From Patiria miniata (lineage: Eukaryota; Echinodermata; Asteroidea; Valvatida; Asterinidae): a stretch of DNA of 64,000 bases. Below, one piece after another: positions 23,145 to 37,200 of the stretch. Position 1 is the first letter of the stretch; each line of letters opens with the position of its first letter. The notes under the pieces were generated by a model that did no database searches, was not told the DNA's origin, and was given only the letters and a program-made list of their open reading frames with translations. The stretch is from positions 15,314,927 through 15,378,926 of the forward strand of contig NW_024037063.1 of the NCBI RefSeq assembly GCF_015706575.1. Reading direction: 5' to 3'. The position numbers and the translations under genes were made by a program.

Positions 23145-24329
23145 GTCCACGTATTCGGACGTTTTCTCCCTAAATCCAGCCAATATCTCAGGTTAAAGAT
23201 GATTATTAAGGTTCGTTTCAAATTTTGGCTGACGGTAACCTAGTTCAATTAACAAAACCTCCTGTGAACCTTCCGACAAAAATGTTTTTTGTTGTGTTGT
23301 TGAAGCGCTTGTGGTCGAACAAAACCAAGCAATCACGTCGCCATTTTCTTTTGATTCTGTTCTAACCAACGCAACAAAAGGGGGCGCCTAAGTTGCTAAC
23401 AGAGCTCGGTACTGGGCTAACGCTAAGGCCATTAATTATTAATCGCAAAATTTTATGATTAGTTAATAATATTGTTTTGTTGTAGGGTACCTTGGACATC
23501 CGCATATGCTGCTCTTTCTGAAGTTGCACAACCGGTATTTTGCCTTCATGCTAAAAAAAACTAATATTTTTTTTGGGGGGAGGGGGTATTTTTTGAGAAA
23601 CGGCTAAAAATCATATCGAAAAGGTCCCATCGGACCTGTTGCAACTTTTTACCATCCTGATAGGATGGGTAATATTGTCCGCATTCGTTTTCCCAGGGGG
23701 TATATTGCTTTGCGGACACCCCCCCCCCCCCAATTCTGTGACTTTGCCCCATTTGGGGACAGAAATGAGTTTGAAAACTCATACTTATATTTAAGCCTGA
23801 GATGCACTTTCTTTGTAATAAAAAAACTGCCCGAGACCACAAGCTTTCATTTGAATGGTAGTTAAGCTTTCTGTCTTGAAAATTTGGCTCGCTATGGCCA
23901 TTTTTGTTTACCCTACTAAATGACCCAAATCGGCTGTAAAGTGGGTGGCATAGCAAACCTATTGTGCATGTTATGACATCAAGTGCTAAAATAATGTGGT
24001 ACAGAGATAGTCCAATATCATATCCACAAATGTGGATATTGGAGCATCGCAGAGCTAGTTCACACAGGCGTTTCGCAAAAGATTTTCATTTAAATTCTAC
24101 CGCACGTTCTATTTTAGCAGAATAAATTTATGAGGATGTTTCCAGGGTGTACAAATTGAATAATAATTGTCGTACAATATAGACATAAACATTAATCATG
24201 TCATGCAAGCCAACAGCCAGTGAACGTGCCAGGTATAGGCACGGTCTCATTAGTCTGGTTCCACGGATGAAATCGGACGTTTCTCTACCATTCAATCAAG
24301 CGCCGTAACGGCTGCAGCCCAGTAAATCG
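23145..24329. other. UBL4A upstream region, then gene-free sequence
   Basis: The first few hundred bases upstream of the UBL4A ATG should hold its promoter; a CCAAT word is seen near 23170 but no TATA box. The rest, up to the N gap, has G/C homopolymers (23573-23586, 23719-23732) and no supported exon. Confidence 0.4.
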
Positions 24330-24829
24330 NNNNNNNNNNNNNNNNNNNNNNNNNNNNNNNNNNNNNNNNNNNNNNNNNNNNNNNNNNNNNNNNNNNNNNN
24401 NNNNNNNNNNNNNNNNNNNNNNNNNNNNNNNNNNNNNNNNNNNNNNNNNNNNNNNNNNNNNNNNNNNNNNNNNNNNNNNNNNNNNNNNNNNNNNNNNNNN
24501 NNNNNNNNNNNNNNNNNNNNNNNNNNNNNNNNNNNNNNNNNNNNNNNNNNNNNNNNNNNNNNNNNNNNNNNNNNNNNNNNNNNNNNNNNNNNNNNNNNNN
24601 NNNNNNNNNNNNNNNNNNNNNNNNNNNNNNNNNNNNNNNNNNNNNNNNNNNNNNNNNNNNNNNNNNNNNNNNNNNNNNNNNNNNNNNNNNNNNNNNNNNN
24701 NNNNNNNNNNNNNNNNNNNNNNNNNNNNNNNNNNNNNNNNNNNNNNNNNNNNNNNNNNNNNNNNNNNNNNNNNNNNNNNNNNNNNNNNNNNNNNNNNNNN
24801 NNNNNNNNNNNNNNNNNNNNNNNNNNNNN
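24330..24829. other. Assembly gap of 500 N
   Basis: Exactly 500 N, which is usually a placeholder of unknown true length. Linkage across it depends on scaffolding. Confidence 0.99.
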
Positions 24830-25044
24830 TGGCCTCAAGGGTGCGGCAGGCTCGTGACGTTTGGACTGCAAACTGTAGGGGTTCAACCAAATGAAGTCAG
24901 TGGGTGGACAAATAACAAATGACGTCACAAGCGAACGGTGCCCCCCCCCCCTTTAAACAAAAGCCGGTGCATTTGTATGGTACAGTAATATAGTGTACAT
25001 GATGTAGGATTTTATCAGCGCTCCCAGTTGAAATATGGCACGAG

Positions 25045-25103
<59 letters not shown>

Positions 25104-26395
25104 CCTCAGCTTTTGATTTTACCATGGAGGCTATGGGCTCCGTGCACAAGTGCCCCTTCAACGGCCAGAAACGGAGAGTTGGGGGAGGAGACTGGTTACC
25201 AGTCCATCCACTGCGTATTTTGAATGATGCAAAGTTATTGGGGAAGGGAATAGTCTGGGATACCATCGCAAGTTAAATTGAACGTATGCGCGCCGACGTT
25301 GCCTGACGATCATGCGAAGACGCTGCGGCTAATAGCCCGGTTGGCACATTCTGGAAGTGGTGAACTTTGAGCGCGAACCCGTACATTACAGTACGCACCT
25401 GCTATGTCCCGTCCATCATGGAGAAATATAACACGTCCAATGGTGCTCTCAAATGTGGTAAAACGCGCCCTCTTGGTTAGAGCACGGAGCCCATACGGAG
25501 GCCAAGTGTCCGGAGAAAAGACATGTCCACATTAATTTCGGCGCGGATGTGCAGTTTTGAAATGTCCAATGGTGTAAGACCAGGTGACACATTGACAAAC
25601 TGATCATTATAGTATTAGCAATGCCATTACGATTACTTGCACATACCCCTGGGACATGTATGCTGAGTTCAGAATTATTTCTAGTCATTATTTTAATCTG
25701 TTTGTGCCAGTTTTTAGGAATCATTTTAATTTCTCGTTCCACGGAAGAACACTACAATTCTGCATCCTTTTCGAACCGATCAACTTTATTTTCAATTTCT
25801 AATTAAAATGCCAACCATTATGATTAAAACAATATCGTGTGAACCGTGATTAAGTCAGCCATCGGTTAAGTATTTTCAGCTTATTCAATTTTAAACACAT
25901 GATACGCTCTGTTCAAGAGGCCAATCAGCAGCTTGTTTTAGCCCTTCTAAAACTAGGGGCAACTACATTTTTTTCCAAATTATAAACACTTTGAATCGTA
26001 GATGTTCTTAATTTGAAAATAACACTTTGAATTGCAGATGTTCTTAATCTGAAAATATTGCAAGAACATCAAACGTTTGTAGCTTAAACAGTTTCATGTT
26101 CAATGCTGCTGTAATTGTCCTTTTGTCAAATTCATGACTCATCAGTTGAACTTGCGTTGAATTTATTAAATTGTTTTTCTTGCACTGAAGTTTTAATTGG
26201 TAGTATGTTTTGTGTTGTTTTGGTTGTCTGCCATTCTGCTTTCATTTTGAAACTCTCCACCCGGCATTTTGCATGTGTGAGTAAAGTGCCCCGTGAGATT
26301 ACATACAAACATACAATGATATTTTACAAAATACTAAATAGCCTAACAATAAATATCCTAAGAAATGCAATAAATTCACATGTGTAAGTAGAAGC
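24830..26395. other. Gene-free stretch with poly(C)
   Basis: A poly(C) run of about 57 bases lies at 25046-25102. Segments at about 25125-25165 and 25483-25525 are partly inverted copies ('ggctatgggctccgtg' / 'cacggagcccat'). No supported exon. Confidence 0.5.
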
Positions 26396-28080
26396 TACAC
26401 CCTCACATCTTTTTCCAATTTAAAATTACAAGGCAATCTCGGTTTGGTTTGGAAGGATGGGTCACGTGATTTTTCACGTAAATTAAAAAATGAAGACCCT
26501 GGAATATTGTATCAATTCCTGTAAAAAGCGAAATCAGATCTCTCACAGTTGACTTTATATTGATTTTCAAAGATTAATCCGTGGTCTCAACATGTATGCA
26601 CACCTATGCTACTGTACTGTAAACTCATCAAGTACATGTACAATGGTAACAAAACCCATTTAATAGCTCATATTTCTAAAAGTAAAGGTCGCACACCATT
26701 GGCGCAACAAAGTATTGCTCGCCATACCCTCTTCACTTCAATGTGCATGTTTCTTTATAGAAAAAAAGCGCCCAATTTTTTAAAAGTGCCCAATTTGGCG
26801 CTTTTGCCAGACCAACTGTGTCTCATATGACGTCGTCTCAAAAGTTAACAAGTTGTCATACAATTACGTGTACAAAACACTAGTAAACACTTAAGAATAC
26901 ATTGCACACCCGTTAAACTTCTGTACCGCTCTCTCAGTTTTGGCAAGCATAAACTATGAGTCAGGGGGAATTCCCTGCCATTATACACGCACAATGCAAT
27001 CTACGTACATGCCTTGCAATGAACGTTTTAAAGGGGAGGGTTGTTGAGCCTTGTATTTCAAGGGTGCCGCAGGGCATGTCCTATTTCGCTCAATTTTTGC
27101 CAAGAGACACGGGGAAGTTTGAGACCTACTTTCACATTGACATTTAAAGCAAATATGTAAGGACTGATTTTCAGGAATTTTCAAAGAAACAGAGATCTTG
27201 TTATTATAACTTCTGGTCTGATGATGTCATCAATTTTTTTTTCGCGCACAGCTGTTGTCTGCATAAAGGTCATCATATGAACTAATTTTGAAGTGATTAC
27301 CGCGAACTTAGCCACACATATCAACTGATTCATTTTAAACATTTTTAAACCTGCCGCTAGAGGGCGCTCTAACATTTTATGACGTCATCGATAAGTTTTT
27401 CTAAAGTTCACCCTAGCCAGACTTACATCGTTGAAAGCAAGTTTACATCTTTTTCCACTTCAAATATAAGGCACTTTCGGTTTCGACTGGAAGGAAGGGT
27501 CACGTGATTAGACACACATGAGATGAAATGAAGATCCTGGATTATTCTATCAATTCTTTCAAAAGCCAAGTTCAGGTCTCTCATGGTTGATTTTATATTG
27601 ATTTTCAAAGATTAAGTCTAGAAATTTTTAATTGCCTTTAATTTGATACCTGATAACGTCATGATGACATTACCAAATTTACAACATCTTTGTAACATGG
27701 TACAAGTTCAAACTAGGTTTTATGATCATCCAGTCAACTGTTCAGAAAAAGTTTGCTTTGTTTTGATTTCACTGAGGCTAATGTCTTCATTTTAAATTCA
27801 CCTAACTTTGACCTTCCGGTAGCCCCGGAAGTAAAGGTTAAGCTACTTTTACTTCAAAATCAAAAATGTTTATCAAGGTATGGTCCATCAGATCACAACT
27901 TATGAACGTGATGACTTATTTGTTCCATGAGTTATACATGACGGAAAATTGTCATATTTTGAACAATAATCGCTTGTAATTTGATACCCAATGATGTCAT
28001 TGTGATGTCAGAGTAATATGCACCACTCGGGATGAGGGTAGATATATGTTGAAGGTTACAAGTTCAAACAATAAACCGTT
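26396..28080. repeat. Old diverged copies of the 30-47 kb element family
   Basis: Two copies of a shared module (about 26400-26600 and 27440-27620) contain GGTCACGTGAT and 'attgattttcaaagattaa'. The block at 27190-27385 contains ACTTCTGGTCTGATGATGTC, CCGCTAGAGGGCGCTC and TGACGTCATCG in the same order as the fresh units at 33-47 kb, but with many substitutions. They lack clear terminal hairpins. Confidence 0.7.
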
Positions 28081-28197
28081 TTGGAGAAAACCCGCAGAGA
28101 ATTATTGTCCAGAAAAGAAAAAACAAACAAACAAAGAAGATCGATCAGAACAATTCTAAACTAGAGCACTTCATTACAAAATGAAAACTAGCAAGTA

Positions 28198-29717
28198 CAT
28201 AAAACAACGCTCACCGATCACAGTATGTGCATGGAGCTGTATCCGGTGGGGGCCAGCATCGTCGAGCACATGAAATAAAAGAGCAAGAAAACACAATGAC
28301 AACTTTTAGAACAATGTAAAGCATCAGCCTGAATTTTATTGCAACATTTGACCCCCAAGACGGATGCAAATCATGCCTACGACTTCAACACCCGAAAGGG
28401 TTTGTCAAAATTAGCTGGGCCCAGAGCATTTAATTTAATTATTACAGCAAGTACATGAAACAACACTCACCGATCATTGTATGTGCATGGAGCTGTATCC
28501 AGTGGGGGCCAGCATCGTCGAGCACATGAAATAGAAGGGCAAGAAAACACAATGACAACTTTTAGAACAATGTAAAGCATAAGCCTGAATTTTATTGCAA
28601 CATTTGACCCTCAAGACGAGTGCAAATCTTGCCTACAACTTCAACACCCAGAAGGGTTTGTCAAAATTAGCTGGGCTCAGAGCATTTAATTTAATTATTA
28701 CAGCAAGTCCATAAAACATCACTCACCGATCATTGTATGTGCATGAAGCTGTATCCGGTGGGGGCCAGCATCGTCGAGCACATGAAATAGAAGGGCAAGA
28801 AAACACATTGACAACTTTTAGAACAATGTATTGCAGTAGCCTGAATTTTATTGCAACATTTGACCCCCCAGACGAGTACAAATCATTGCCTACGACTTCA
28901 ACACCCGGAAGGTATTGTCAAAATTAGCTGGGCCAAGAGCATTAAATTAAATTATTACAGCAAGTACATGAAACAACACTCACAGATCACATTATATGCA
29001 TGGAGCTGTATCTGGTGGGGGCCAGCATCGTCGAGCGCATGAAATAGAAGGGCAAGAAAACACAATGACAACATTTAGAACAATGTAATGCATTAGCCTG
29101 AATTTTATTGCAACATTTGACCCCCAGATGAGTGCAAATCATGCCTACGACTTCAACACCCGGAAGGGTTTGTCAAAATTAGCTGGGCTCCGAGCATTTA
29201 ATTTAATTATTACATCAAGTACATGAAACAACACTCACAGATCACATTATATGCATGGAGCTGTATCTGGTGGGGGCCAGCATCGTCGAGCGCATGAAAT
29301 AGAAGGGCAAGAAAACACAATGACAACATTTAGAACAATGTAATGCATTAGCCTGAATTTTATTGCAACATTTGACCCCCAGATGAGTGCAAATCATGCC
29401 TACGACTTCAACACCCGGAAGGGTTTGTCAAAATTAGCTGGGCTCCGAGCATTTAATTTAATTATTACATCAAGTACATGAAACAACACTCACCGATCAC
29501 TGTATGTGCATGGAGCTGTATCTGGTTGGGACCAGCATCGTCGAGCACATGAAATAGAAGGGCAACAAAACACAATGACAACTTTTAGAACAATGTAAAG
29601 CATAAGCCTGAATTTTATTGCAACATTTGACCCTCAAGACGAGTGCAAATCTTGCCTACAACTTCAACACCCAGAAGGGTTTGTCAAAATAAGCTGGGCT
29701 CAGAGCATTAAATAAAA
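28198..29717. repeat. 255-bp satellite array, left half (about six copies)
   Basis: Unit starts can be tracked by the GAGCTGTATC word at 28234, 28490, 28746, 29003, 29258 and 29513, a period of 255-257 bp. Each unit ends GAGCATTTAATTTAATTATT and resumes with ACAGCAAGTACATGAAAC. The array is cut at 29717 by the nested element cluster and continues at 48088. Confidence 0.95.
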
Positions 29718-29939
29718 CTAGAGATGTGTTTGTGGACAAACACAAGCTGTTTCGGATATTCAAAATACTCTGTGCACGTGATGAACAATCAGTGACGTCA
29801 CTAAAAATGTCATCTATAACAGCACATTATTCGTACATGTCAAGTTATAACCAAATCGAACATATAGGTCTGTAAATATAGGCCTATGAAGAACAAAATG
29901 CCCCTTTAAGGGACGTCACATGACATTTGATGATGACAT

Positions 29940-30780
29940 CACATGAATTTTCATCTATAACCCATCTCGGCATTGGTACGATCACGAATTTCTTCTAGGA
30001 CCATCTTTGGGTGGTAGTCTAAGTGTGTACCAGGTCTAACGTCGATCGCATAATTTACAAAAGTGCCAAAGTAGAGTGTTTCAAAACGTGTACAAACCCT
30101 ATGGGGAAAAATGCATCTTTAATGTGATGTAACCCAACACCTGATGACGTCACGATCGCGCATTTCTTCTAGGACCATCTTTGGGTGGTGGTCTAAAATT
30201 GTATCAAGACTGAGGTCGATCGGATTTACGAAGGTGCCAAAGTGGAGTGTTTTAAAACGTGTACAAAACATATGGGGAAAAACGCATCTTTAATGTGACG
30301 TAACCGAACACCTGATGACGCCACGATCACAAATTTTCTTCTTGGACCATCTGTGGGTGGTGGTCTAAGTGTGTACCAAGTGTAACGTCGATCGGATTTA
30401 CGAAAGTGCCGAAATGGAGCATTTTAATACATGTACAAACCCTATGGGGAAAAATGCATCTTTAATGTGACGTAACCTGACACTTGATGACGTCACGATC
30501 ACGAATTTCGTCTAGAACCATCTGTGGGTGGTGGTGTAAGTATGAATTAAGTTTAAAGTCGATCGGATTTACGAAGATGCCAAACTGGTGTGTTTTAAAA
30601 CGTGTACAAAACATATGGGGGAAAATGCATCTTTAATTTGATGTAACCTGACACCTGATGACGTCATGATCACAAATTTCTTCTAGGACCATCTGTGGGT
30701 GGTGGTCTAAGTATGTACCAAGTCTGAAATCAATCGGATTTAAAAAAGTGGCAAAGTGGATTGGTAGAAGAAACGTGTGT
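29940..30780. repeat. 172-174-bp tandem modules in E1
   Basis: The word 'atttcttctaggaccat' recurs at 29988, 30162, about 30334, 30505 and 30676. Each module also has TGACGTCA, 'gtcgatcggattta' and AAAACGTGTACAAA. Confidence 0.9.
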
Positions 30781-31804
30781 TAAACCTATGGAGAAAAAGT
30801 CTGAAAAAGGAGAGGGGGGTAAAAAAAAAAAAAAAAAAAAAAACTAGAGGTGTTTGTGTACAAACACAGCTGTTTCGGCTGTTTGGAGAGACGTCGACTT
30901 GTGACGACATCGTCATGATGTCACTATTAAATTCACGTATGACACTATAACAAGAAGTTACAACTCAATCAGTTATTTAGCTGAAACGAAACAACCGATA
31001 TGATGAGACGATGACAGAAAGTGTTAGGTATGACACGTGACGATTTAAGGTACTTTGTTTTAAAACGTGTACAAACCCTATGGGGAAAAATGCATCTTTA
31101 ATGTGATGTAACCAAACACCTGATGACGTCACGATCACGAATTTCTTCTAGGACTATCTGTGGGTGGTTGTCTAAGTGTGTACCAAGTATAAAGTCGATC
31201 AAATTTACGAAAGTGCCAAAAAGTGAAGCGTTTTAAAACGTGTACAAAACCTATGGGGAAAATGTGCATCTTTAATGTAAAGTAACGTGACACCTGATGA
31301 CGTCATGATCACGAATTTCTTCAAGGACCATTTGTGGGTGATGGTCTAAGTGTGTACCAAGTGTAACGTCGATCAGATTTACGAAAGTGCCGAAATGGAG
31401 CGTTTTAAAACATGTACAAACCCTATGGGGAAATAAGCATCTTTAATGTGACGTAACCTGACTCTTGATGACGTCACGATCACGAATTTCTTCTAGGACC
31501 ATTTGTGGGTGGTAGTCTAATTATAAATTAAGTTTAAAGTCGATTGGATTTACGAAGATACCAAACTGGAGTGTTTTAAAACGTGTACAAAACATATGGG
31601 GAAAAATGCATCTTTAATGTAACGTAACCTGACACCTGATGACGTCACGATCACAAATTTCTTCTAGGACCATCTGTGGGTGGTGGTCTCAGTATGTACC
31701 AAGTCTGAAATCAATCGGTTTTATAAAAGTGGCAAAGTGGACTGCCAGAAGAAACGTGTGTTAAACCTATGGGAAAAAGTCTGAAAAAGGAGAAAAAAAA
31801 AAAA

Positions 31805-34237
31805 CTAGATGTGGTTGTAACTGAACAACCACAGAGCTGTTCCCAACTTGTTTTTGATTGTCTATTGGATAATAGAAAATAATGAAATGATTTTTGAAAA
31901 AATATCTAACTTTTAAAATTGAAATTATTATCTTACATAATTGCACTTCCGGTAAAAACCGGAAGTAAAGGTCACGAGACCTTGACATATACATTTTCAT
32001 TTATAACCCTTCCCTGTCTATATATTTACCAAGTTTGAGATCAATCGGTCGAATAGTTTTATAGTTAAAGGACTATAAAGATTGCCTCATTAAATATTCA
32101 TGACGTCATAACATGAAAACATTAAACTGCCCATTAATAATAATGCTACATATTTATCCTTTAATGTTGCTTAATACTAATATAAGGTGTCAACCCAATT
32201 AAATTTCTAATTCATTAGATATGATAATTAGGGTCTTAATTTAACACTTCCGGTAACACCGGAAGTAGAGGTCACATGACCCGGATATACCAATATTTAT
32301 CTGTAACACTTCCCAGTCTGTATACCTGCCAGGTTTGAGATCAATCGGTCAAATGGTTCTATAGTTATAGGACTGTAAAGATTGCCTCATTAAATATTCA
32401 TGACGTCATAACATGACAATAATTAAGTGCAGAGTATAAATAATAATGCAATATAATTATCTGTCAATATAGCTTTGTATCAATGTGAAGTTTCAACCCA
32501 ATCAGATTAATAATTCATGAGATATGATATAGGGGTCTAAAATAACCACTTCCGGTAAAACCGGAAGTGAAGGTCACGTGACCTTGACATATCAATTTTC
32601 ATTTATAACACTTCCCTGTCTGTATAACTACCAAATTTGAGATCAATTGGTCAAATAGTTCTATAGTTATAAGGCTGTAAAAATTGAATCTATAAATAGA
32701 TGTCACGTGACCCCTGATGACGTCACGATGACGAAAAGTTTCGGCATACATCTTCAGATGATGGTTAATGACTATGCTGAGTTTAAAGTTGATCAGATTT
32801 AAAATAGTTCCCAAAGTGGCTTGTAGAATAAAAACGTGTGATATATATTTGAAAATGCATGTGTCCAACTTCCCCTAAAGCAGAACAAAAATCACTGAGA
32901 CAAGTCTACTGATAGGCGAATGGGGGCGCCATTCACTTTATACGGTGTGCCGTTATATTTTTTTGGTGACGCGCAGCTGTCCTTATTTTGATCCCATAAA
33001 ACTTAAGGCTCTGTGCCTTAAGTACAACCGTTAAAGTTATGTACTGCCCTCTTTTGGCGAGAATGAAGGGACGTAATGTACATTGAACGACGTTTCAAAG
33101 CCACGTGTACGTGCTATACACATTGTGGAAGTCCTGCGCATGTTTTAAAGCTCTCTACCGCAACTTGGGCAAGGGTATTTTTTGCCGACGTCGCGTCAAC
33201 TGTGTGAACAATTTGACAAGCTGGGAACTTGGCACTGTTGAGGCAAATGTTTATGCTATCATTTAATGGGCGATTCAAGATTATATCTGTACGGATTGAT
33301 TTTTCAGGAATTTTCTAAGGAAAAAAGGTCTTTTCATTATAACTTCCGGTCTGATGACGTCATACGCCTAAAACTTTGCACACGTCTTAAGTGGGTCAAG
33401 GTCATCATATACACCAATATTTAGGGGATTCCGACAAACTTCGCCACAGACATCTATTCAAAATACATTTTTGAAAATTTTCAACCTGTCGCTAGAGGGC
33501 GCTCGAAGATTGCATGACGTCATCGGTAGATGATTTGAAGAATACTATCAGTCAAGAGACTAACACCGTTGAAAGCAAGTTCATATCTATTACCACTTTT
33601 AAATAATAAGCCACTTCCGGTTTTGGCCTTTTTCGACCGGAAGCAAAGGTCACGTGATTTCACGCACACTGAATAAAATAAAGACCTTAACCTATTCTAC
33701 CACTTGCCGGCAACAGAATGCTGCGGACGCGTACGGTTGATTTCTTATGCATTTTTAAATATTAAAATTGTCACAATTTAATTGCCTATAAATAAACAAC
33801 GGATGACGTCATCATGACGTCATCATTACACAATGTTGTTTGAATTAGGGTCTTTGCTTGGACAAAGATTGGTGTAAATGAATAACTGGCAAAGAGTCGA
33901 AAATGCCCTCTGAAAATTGACATTTTTTTTTTAATTTCTGTGTACAAAGTCTATGGGAAAAATTAAATATTCAAAATTCTATAATAAATCACGTGATGAC
34001 GTCAGCATGACGAAAAGTTTCGGCATACATCCTCAGATGATGGTTAATAACTATGCTGAGTTTAAAGTTGATCGGATTTGAAATAATTGCCAAAGTGGCT
34101 TGTAGAATAAAAACGTGTACAAAACCTATGGGAAAAGTGGAAAAAGAAAAAAAAAGAAAAAAAAAAAAAAAAAAAAAAGGAAAAAAAAAAACTTTAACGA
34201 AAACAAGAGCTGTTCCCAATTGAAATTGGGAACAGCT
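31805..34237 (-). mobile_element. Nested element E3 (tag type ii, complete and uninterrupted)
   Basis: The left CTAG is at 31805-31808, hairpin 31810-31833 (TGTGGTTGTAAC...GAACAACCACA), tag GAGCTGTTCCCAA. The right end is 34208-34237, the 30-bp type ii palindrome, preceded by an A-rich tract, GGAAAAAAAAAA and 'ctttaacgaaaacaag'. It is the only element besides E11 whose two ends are both present without an insertion between them, so it defines the intact type ii structure (2433 bp). Its head has three modules spaced about 300 bp apart with paired ETS sites (about 31946, 32247, 32548). Confidence 0.8.
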
Positions 34238-37200
34238 AACTAGAGCTGTATGTCTGTTTGCAACAGAACACAGGGCTTTTCCGCATTATGATTGTTTTTT
34301 TTTATCAATAATACATCCCTGACTATGCGCATGAATGAGCATAAAATCTGTCAAAGTTAGCCGAGAATCGGCTAAAACGGTCACTGTGGACAGGATTTGA
34401 CCTCAGCCACACGTGCACTGTAGGCTGTACAATGTACGTGCATGTACATGTACATTGTGGACGTCCTGTGCATGTTTTAAAGCAGAGGTATTGTCAACCT
34501 GAAGTTTTGAGCGTGCGCAGGGTATGTCCGAGTTTGCTTATTGCCTCAAAACTTTAAAATGTTTTAGACCTACCCTTAAATCAACAATTAAAGTAAAAAC
34601 AAATATAAAAACTGCCAAGGTTGATTTTTCAGGAATTTTCAAATGAAAAAGGGTCTTTTCATTATAACTTCCGGTCTGATGACGTCATTCTCCTAAAACT
34701 TCGCACACGTCTTAAGGTGGTCAAGGTCATTATATACACCAATATTTAGGCGATTCCGACAAACTTCGCCACAGACATCCATTCAAAATACATTTTTGCT
34801 AATTTTCAACCTGTCGCTAGAGGGCGCTCGAAGATTGCATGACGTCATCGGTAGATGATTTGAAGAATACTATCGGCCAAGAGACTAAAACCATTAAAAG
34901 CAAGTTCATTTCTATTACCAATTATAAATAATAAGCCACTTCCGGTTTGGGCCTTTTTCGACCGGAAGAAAGGGTCATGTGATTGCACGCACACTGAATG
35001 AAATGAAGACCTCAACCTACTCTACCACTTGCCGGCAACAGAATGCTGCGGATGCGTACGGTTGATTTCTTATGCATTTTTAAATATTAAAAGTGTCACA
35101 ATTTAATTGCCTATAAATAAACACAGGATGACGTCATCATAACGTCATCATTCCACAATGTTGTTTGAATTAGGGTCTTTGCTTGGACAAAGAGTGGTGT
35201 AAATGAATAACTGGCAAAGAGTCGAAAATGCCCTTTGAAAAGCGACAATTTTTTTTTAAATTTCTGTGTACAAAGTCTATGGGAAAAATTAATTATTCAA
35301 AAATCCATAATAAATCACTTGATGACGTCACCATGACGTCACTCTTTGGGGCACATCTATGCTATAAGGACTAAGCCTATGCTGACTTTGAACGATGTAT
35401 GACAAAGATGAATGGCAAAAGTGAGGGGCAGAAGAAACGTGTACAATGCCTATGGGATTTGCCGGGGAATAAAAAGAAGAAGAAGAAAGAAAAACTAGAG
35501 GTCTATGTCTGTTTGCAACAGAACATAGGGCTTTTCCGCATTATGATTTTTTTTAATCAATAATATGCCCTGAATATTCATGAACATAAAATCTGTCAAA
35601 AGAATTTTGCATTTTGCATGTTGCGTTCGGGAGATATGGCTAAAAGGTCAAAACAAATAAATATTCATATAAAATCTCAGGATGACGTCATGATGACGAC
35701 ACCTCATTTTTAATCTATAACACATCCTGGTATAGCCACATACCAAGATTCAACCCAATCGGACTTACATTTCTGTAGATATAAGACTTCACAATATGTA
35801 CGTAAATTTTCAAAAATCAATAAAAAATTAGGTGATGACGTCATCGTGACGTCATAGTCTAGGCAGAATTTTTGTATGAGGGTTTTCCTTGGCTGTAACT
35901 TTGATGACGATTCCAGATCGCCAAGTTATAAAAATGGTGGCTTGAAAACGTGTACAAATTTAAAAATCCAACAGCAGAAAAACTGCACCTTTAAATACGT
36001 GATTTGCCTTTAAACTGAAAGATTTTATCAAATATTACTTGATATTCTGACTCTTGGGAATATTTTCAATCAAATGACAGGCTTAAAAAAATACGATTTC
36101 TTTTTCCTTCTCATAGTAATTCTCAGCCGAAGTTCAGAACTACTCAGTAAGATATATCAGTGTTGTATAGGAAAAGACTTGTGGAGAAAGCTGTGTACAA
36201 AGTCTATGAGCAAAATTAATTATTCATGAATCCATAATAAATCATTTGATGATGACGTCATCATGATGTCATAGTCTTGGCATAATTTTTGTATGAGGGT
36301 CTTTCTTGGCTGTATTTTTGATGACGATTCCAGATCGCCAAGTTATGAAAATGGTGGCTTGAAAACGTGTACAAAGTCAATAGGTTAAAAATCCCACAGC
36401 AGAAAAACTGCACATTTAAATTAGTGATTTTCCTTTAAACTGAAACATTTTTATAAAATATTACTTGCTATTCTAACTCTTGGGAATATTTTCAATCAAA
36501 TGACAGGCGTAACAAAATACGATTTCTTTTTCCTTCTCATAGTAATTCTCAGCCGAAGTTCAGAACTACTCAGTAAGATATATCAGTGTTGTATAGGGAA
36601 AGACTTGTGGAGAAAGCTGGGTACAAAGTCTATGAGAAAAATTAATTATTCATAAATCCATAATAAATCACTTGATGACGTCATCATGACGTCACTCTTC
36701 GGGACACATCTTGGCTATAGGAACTATGCTTATGCCAACTTTCAATGATGTCTGACAAAGATTAATGCCAAAAGTGATATAATACGTCCCTGTCTATGCG
36801 CATGCATGAACATAAAATCTGTCAAAGTTAGCCGAAAATCGGCTAAAACGGTCACTGTGGACAGGATTTGACCTCAGCAACACGTGCGCTGCAGGCTGAC
36901 TGACATACGATGTATGTGCCTATGTACAACGTACGTGCATGTACATGTACATGTACATTGTGGACGTCCTGTCCTGTGCATGTTTTGAAGCAGAGGTATT
37001 GTCAACGTGAAGTTTTAAGCGTGCGCAGGGTATGTTCGAGTTCGCTTATCGCCTCGAAACTTTCAAATGTTTTAGACCTACCCTTCAATCGACAATTAAA
37101 GTAAAAACAAATATAAAAACTGCCATGGTTGATTTTTCAGGAATTTTCAAATGAAAAAGACTCTTTTTATTATAACTTCCGGTCTGATGACGTCATTTGC

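Noticed and set aside
25015..25276. Poly-Pro / poly-Gly ORFs
   Set aside because: They arise from a 57-base poly(C) run.
36910..37104. Recurring + strand ORF (MYNVRACTCTCT...) near 36.9, 40.7 and 42.0 kb
   Set aside because: It consists of ACATGTAC repeats and unit sequence; frames differ by small indels between copies and no coding bias is apparent.
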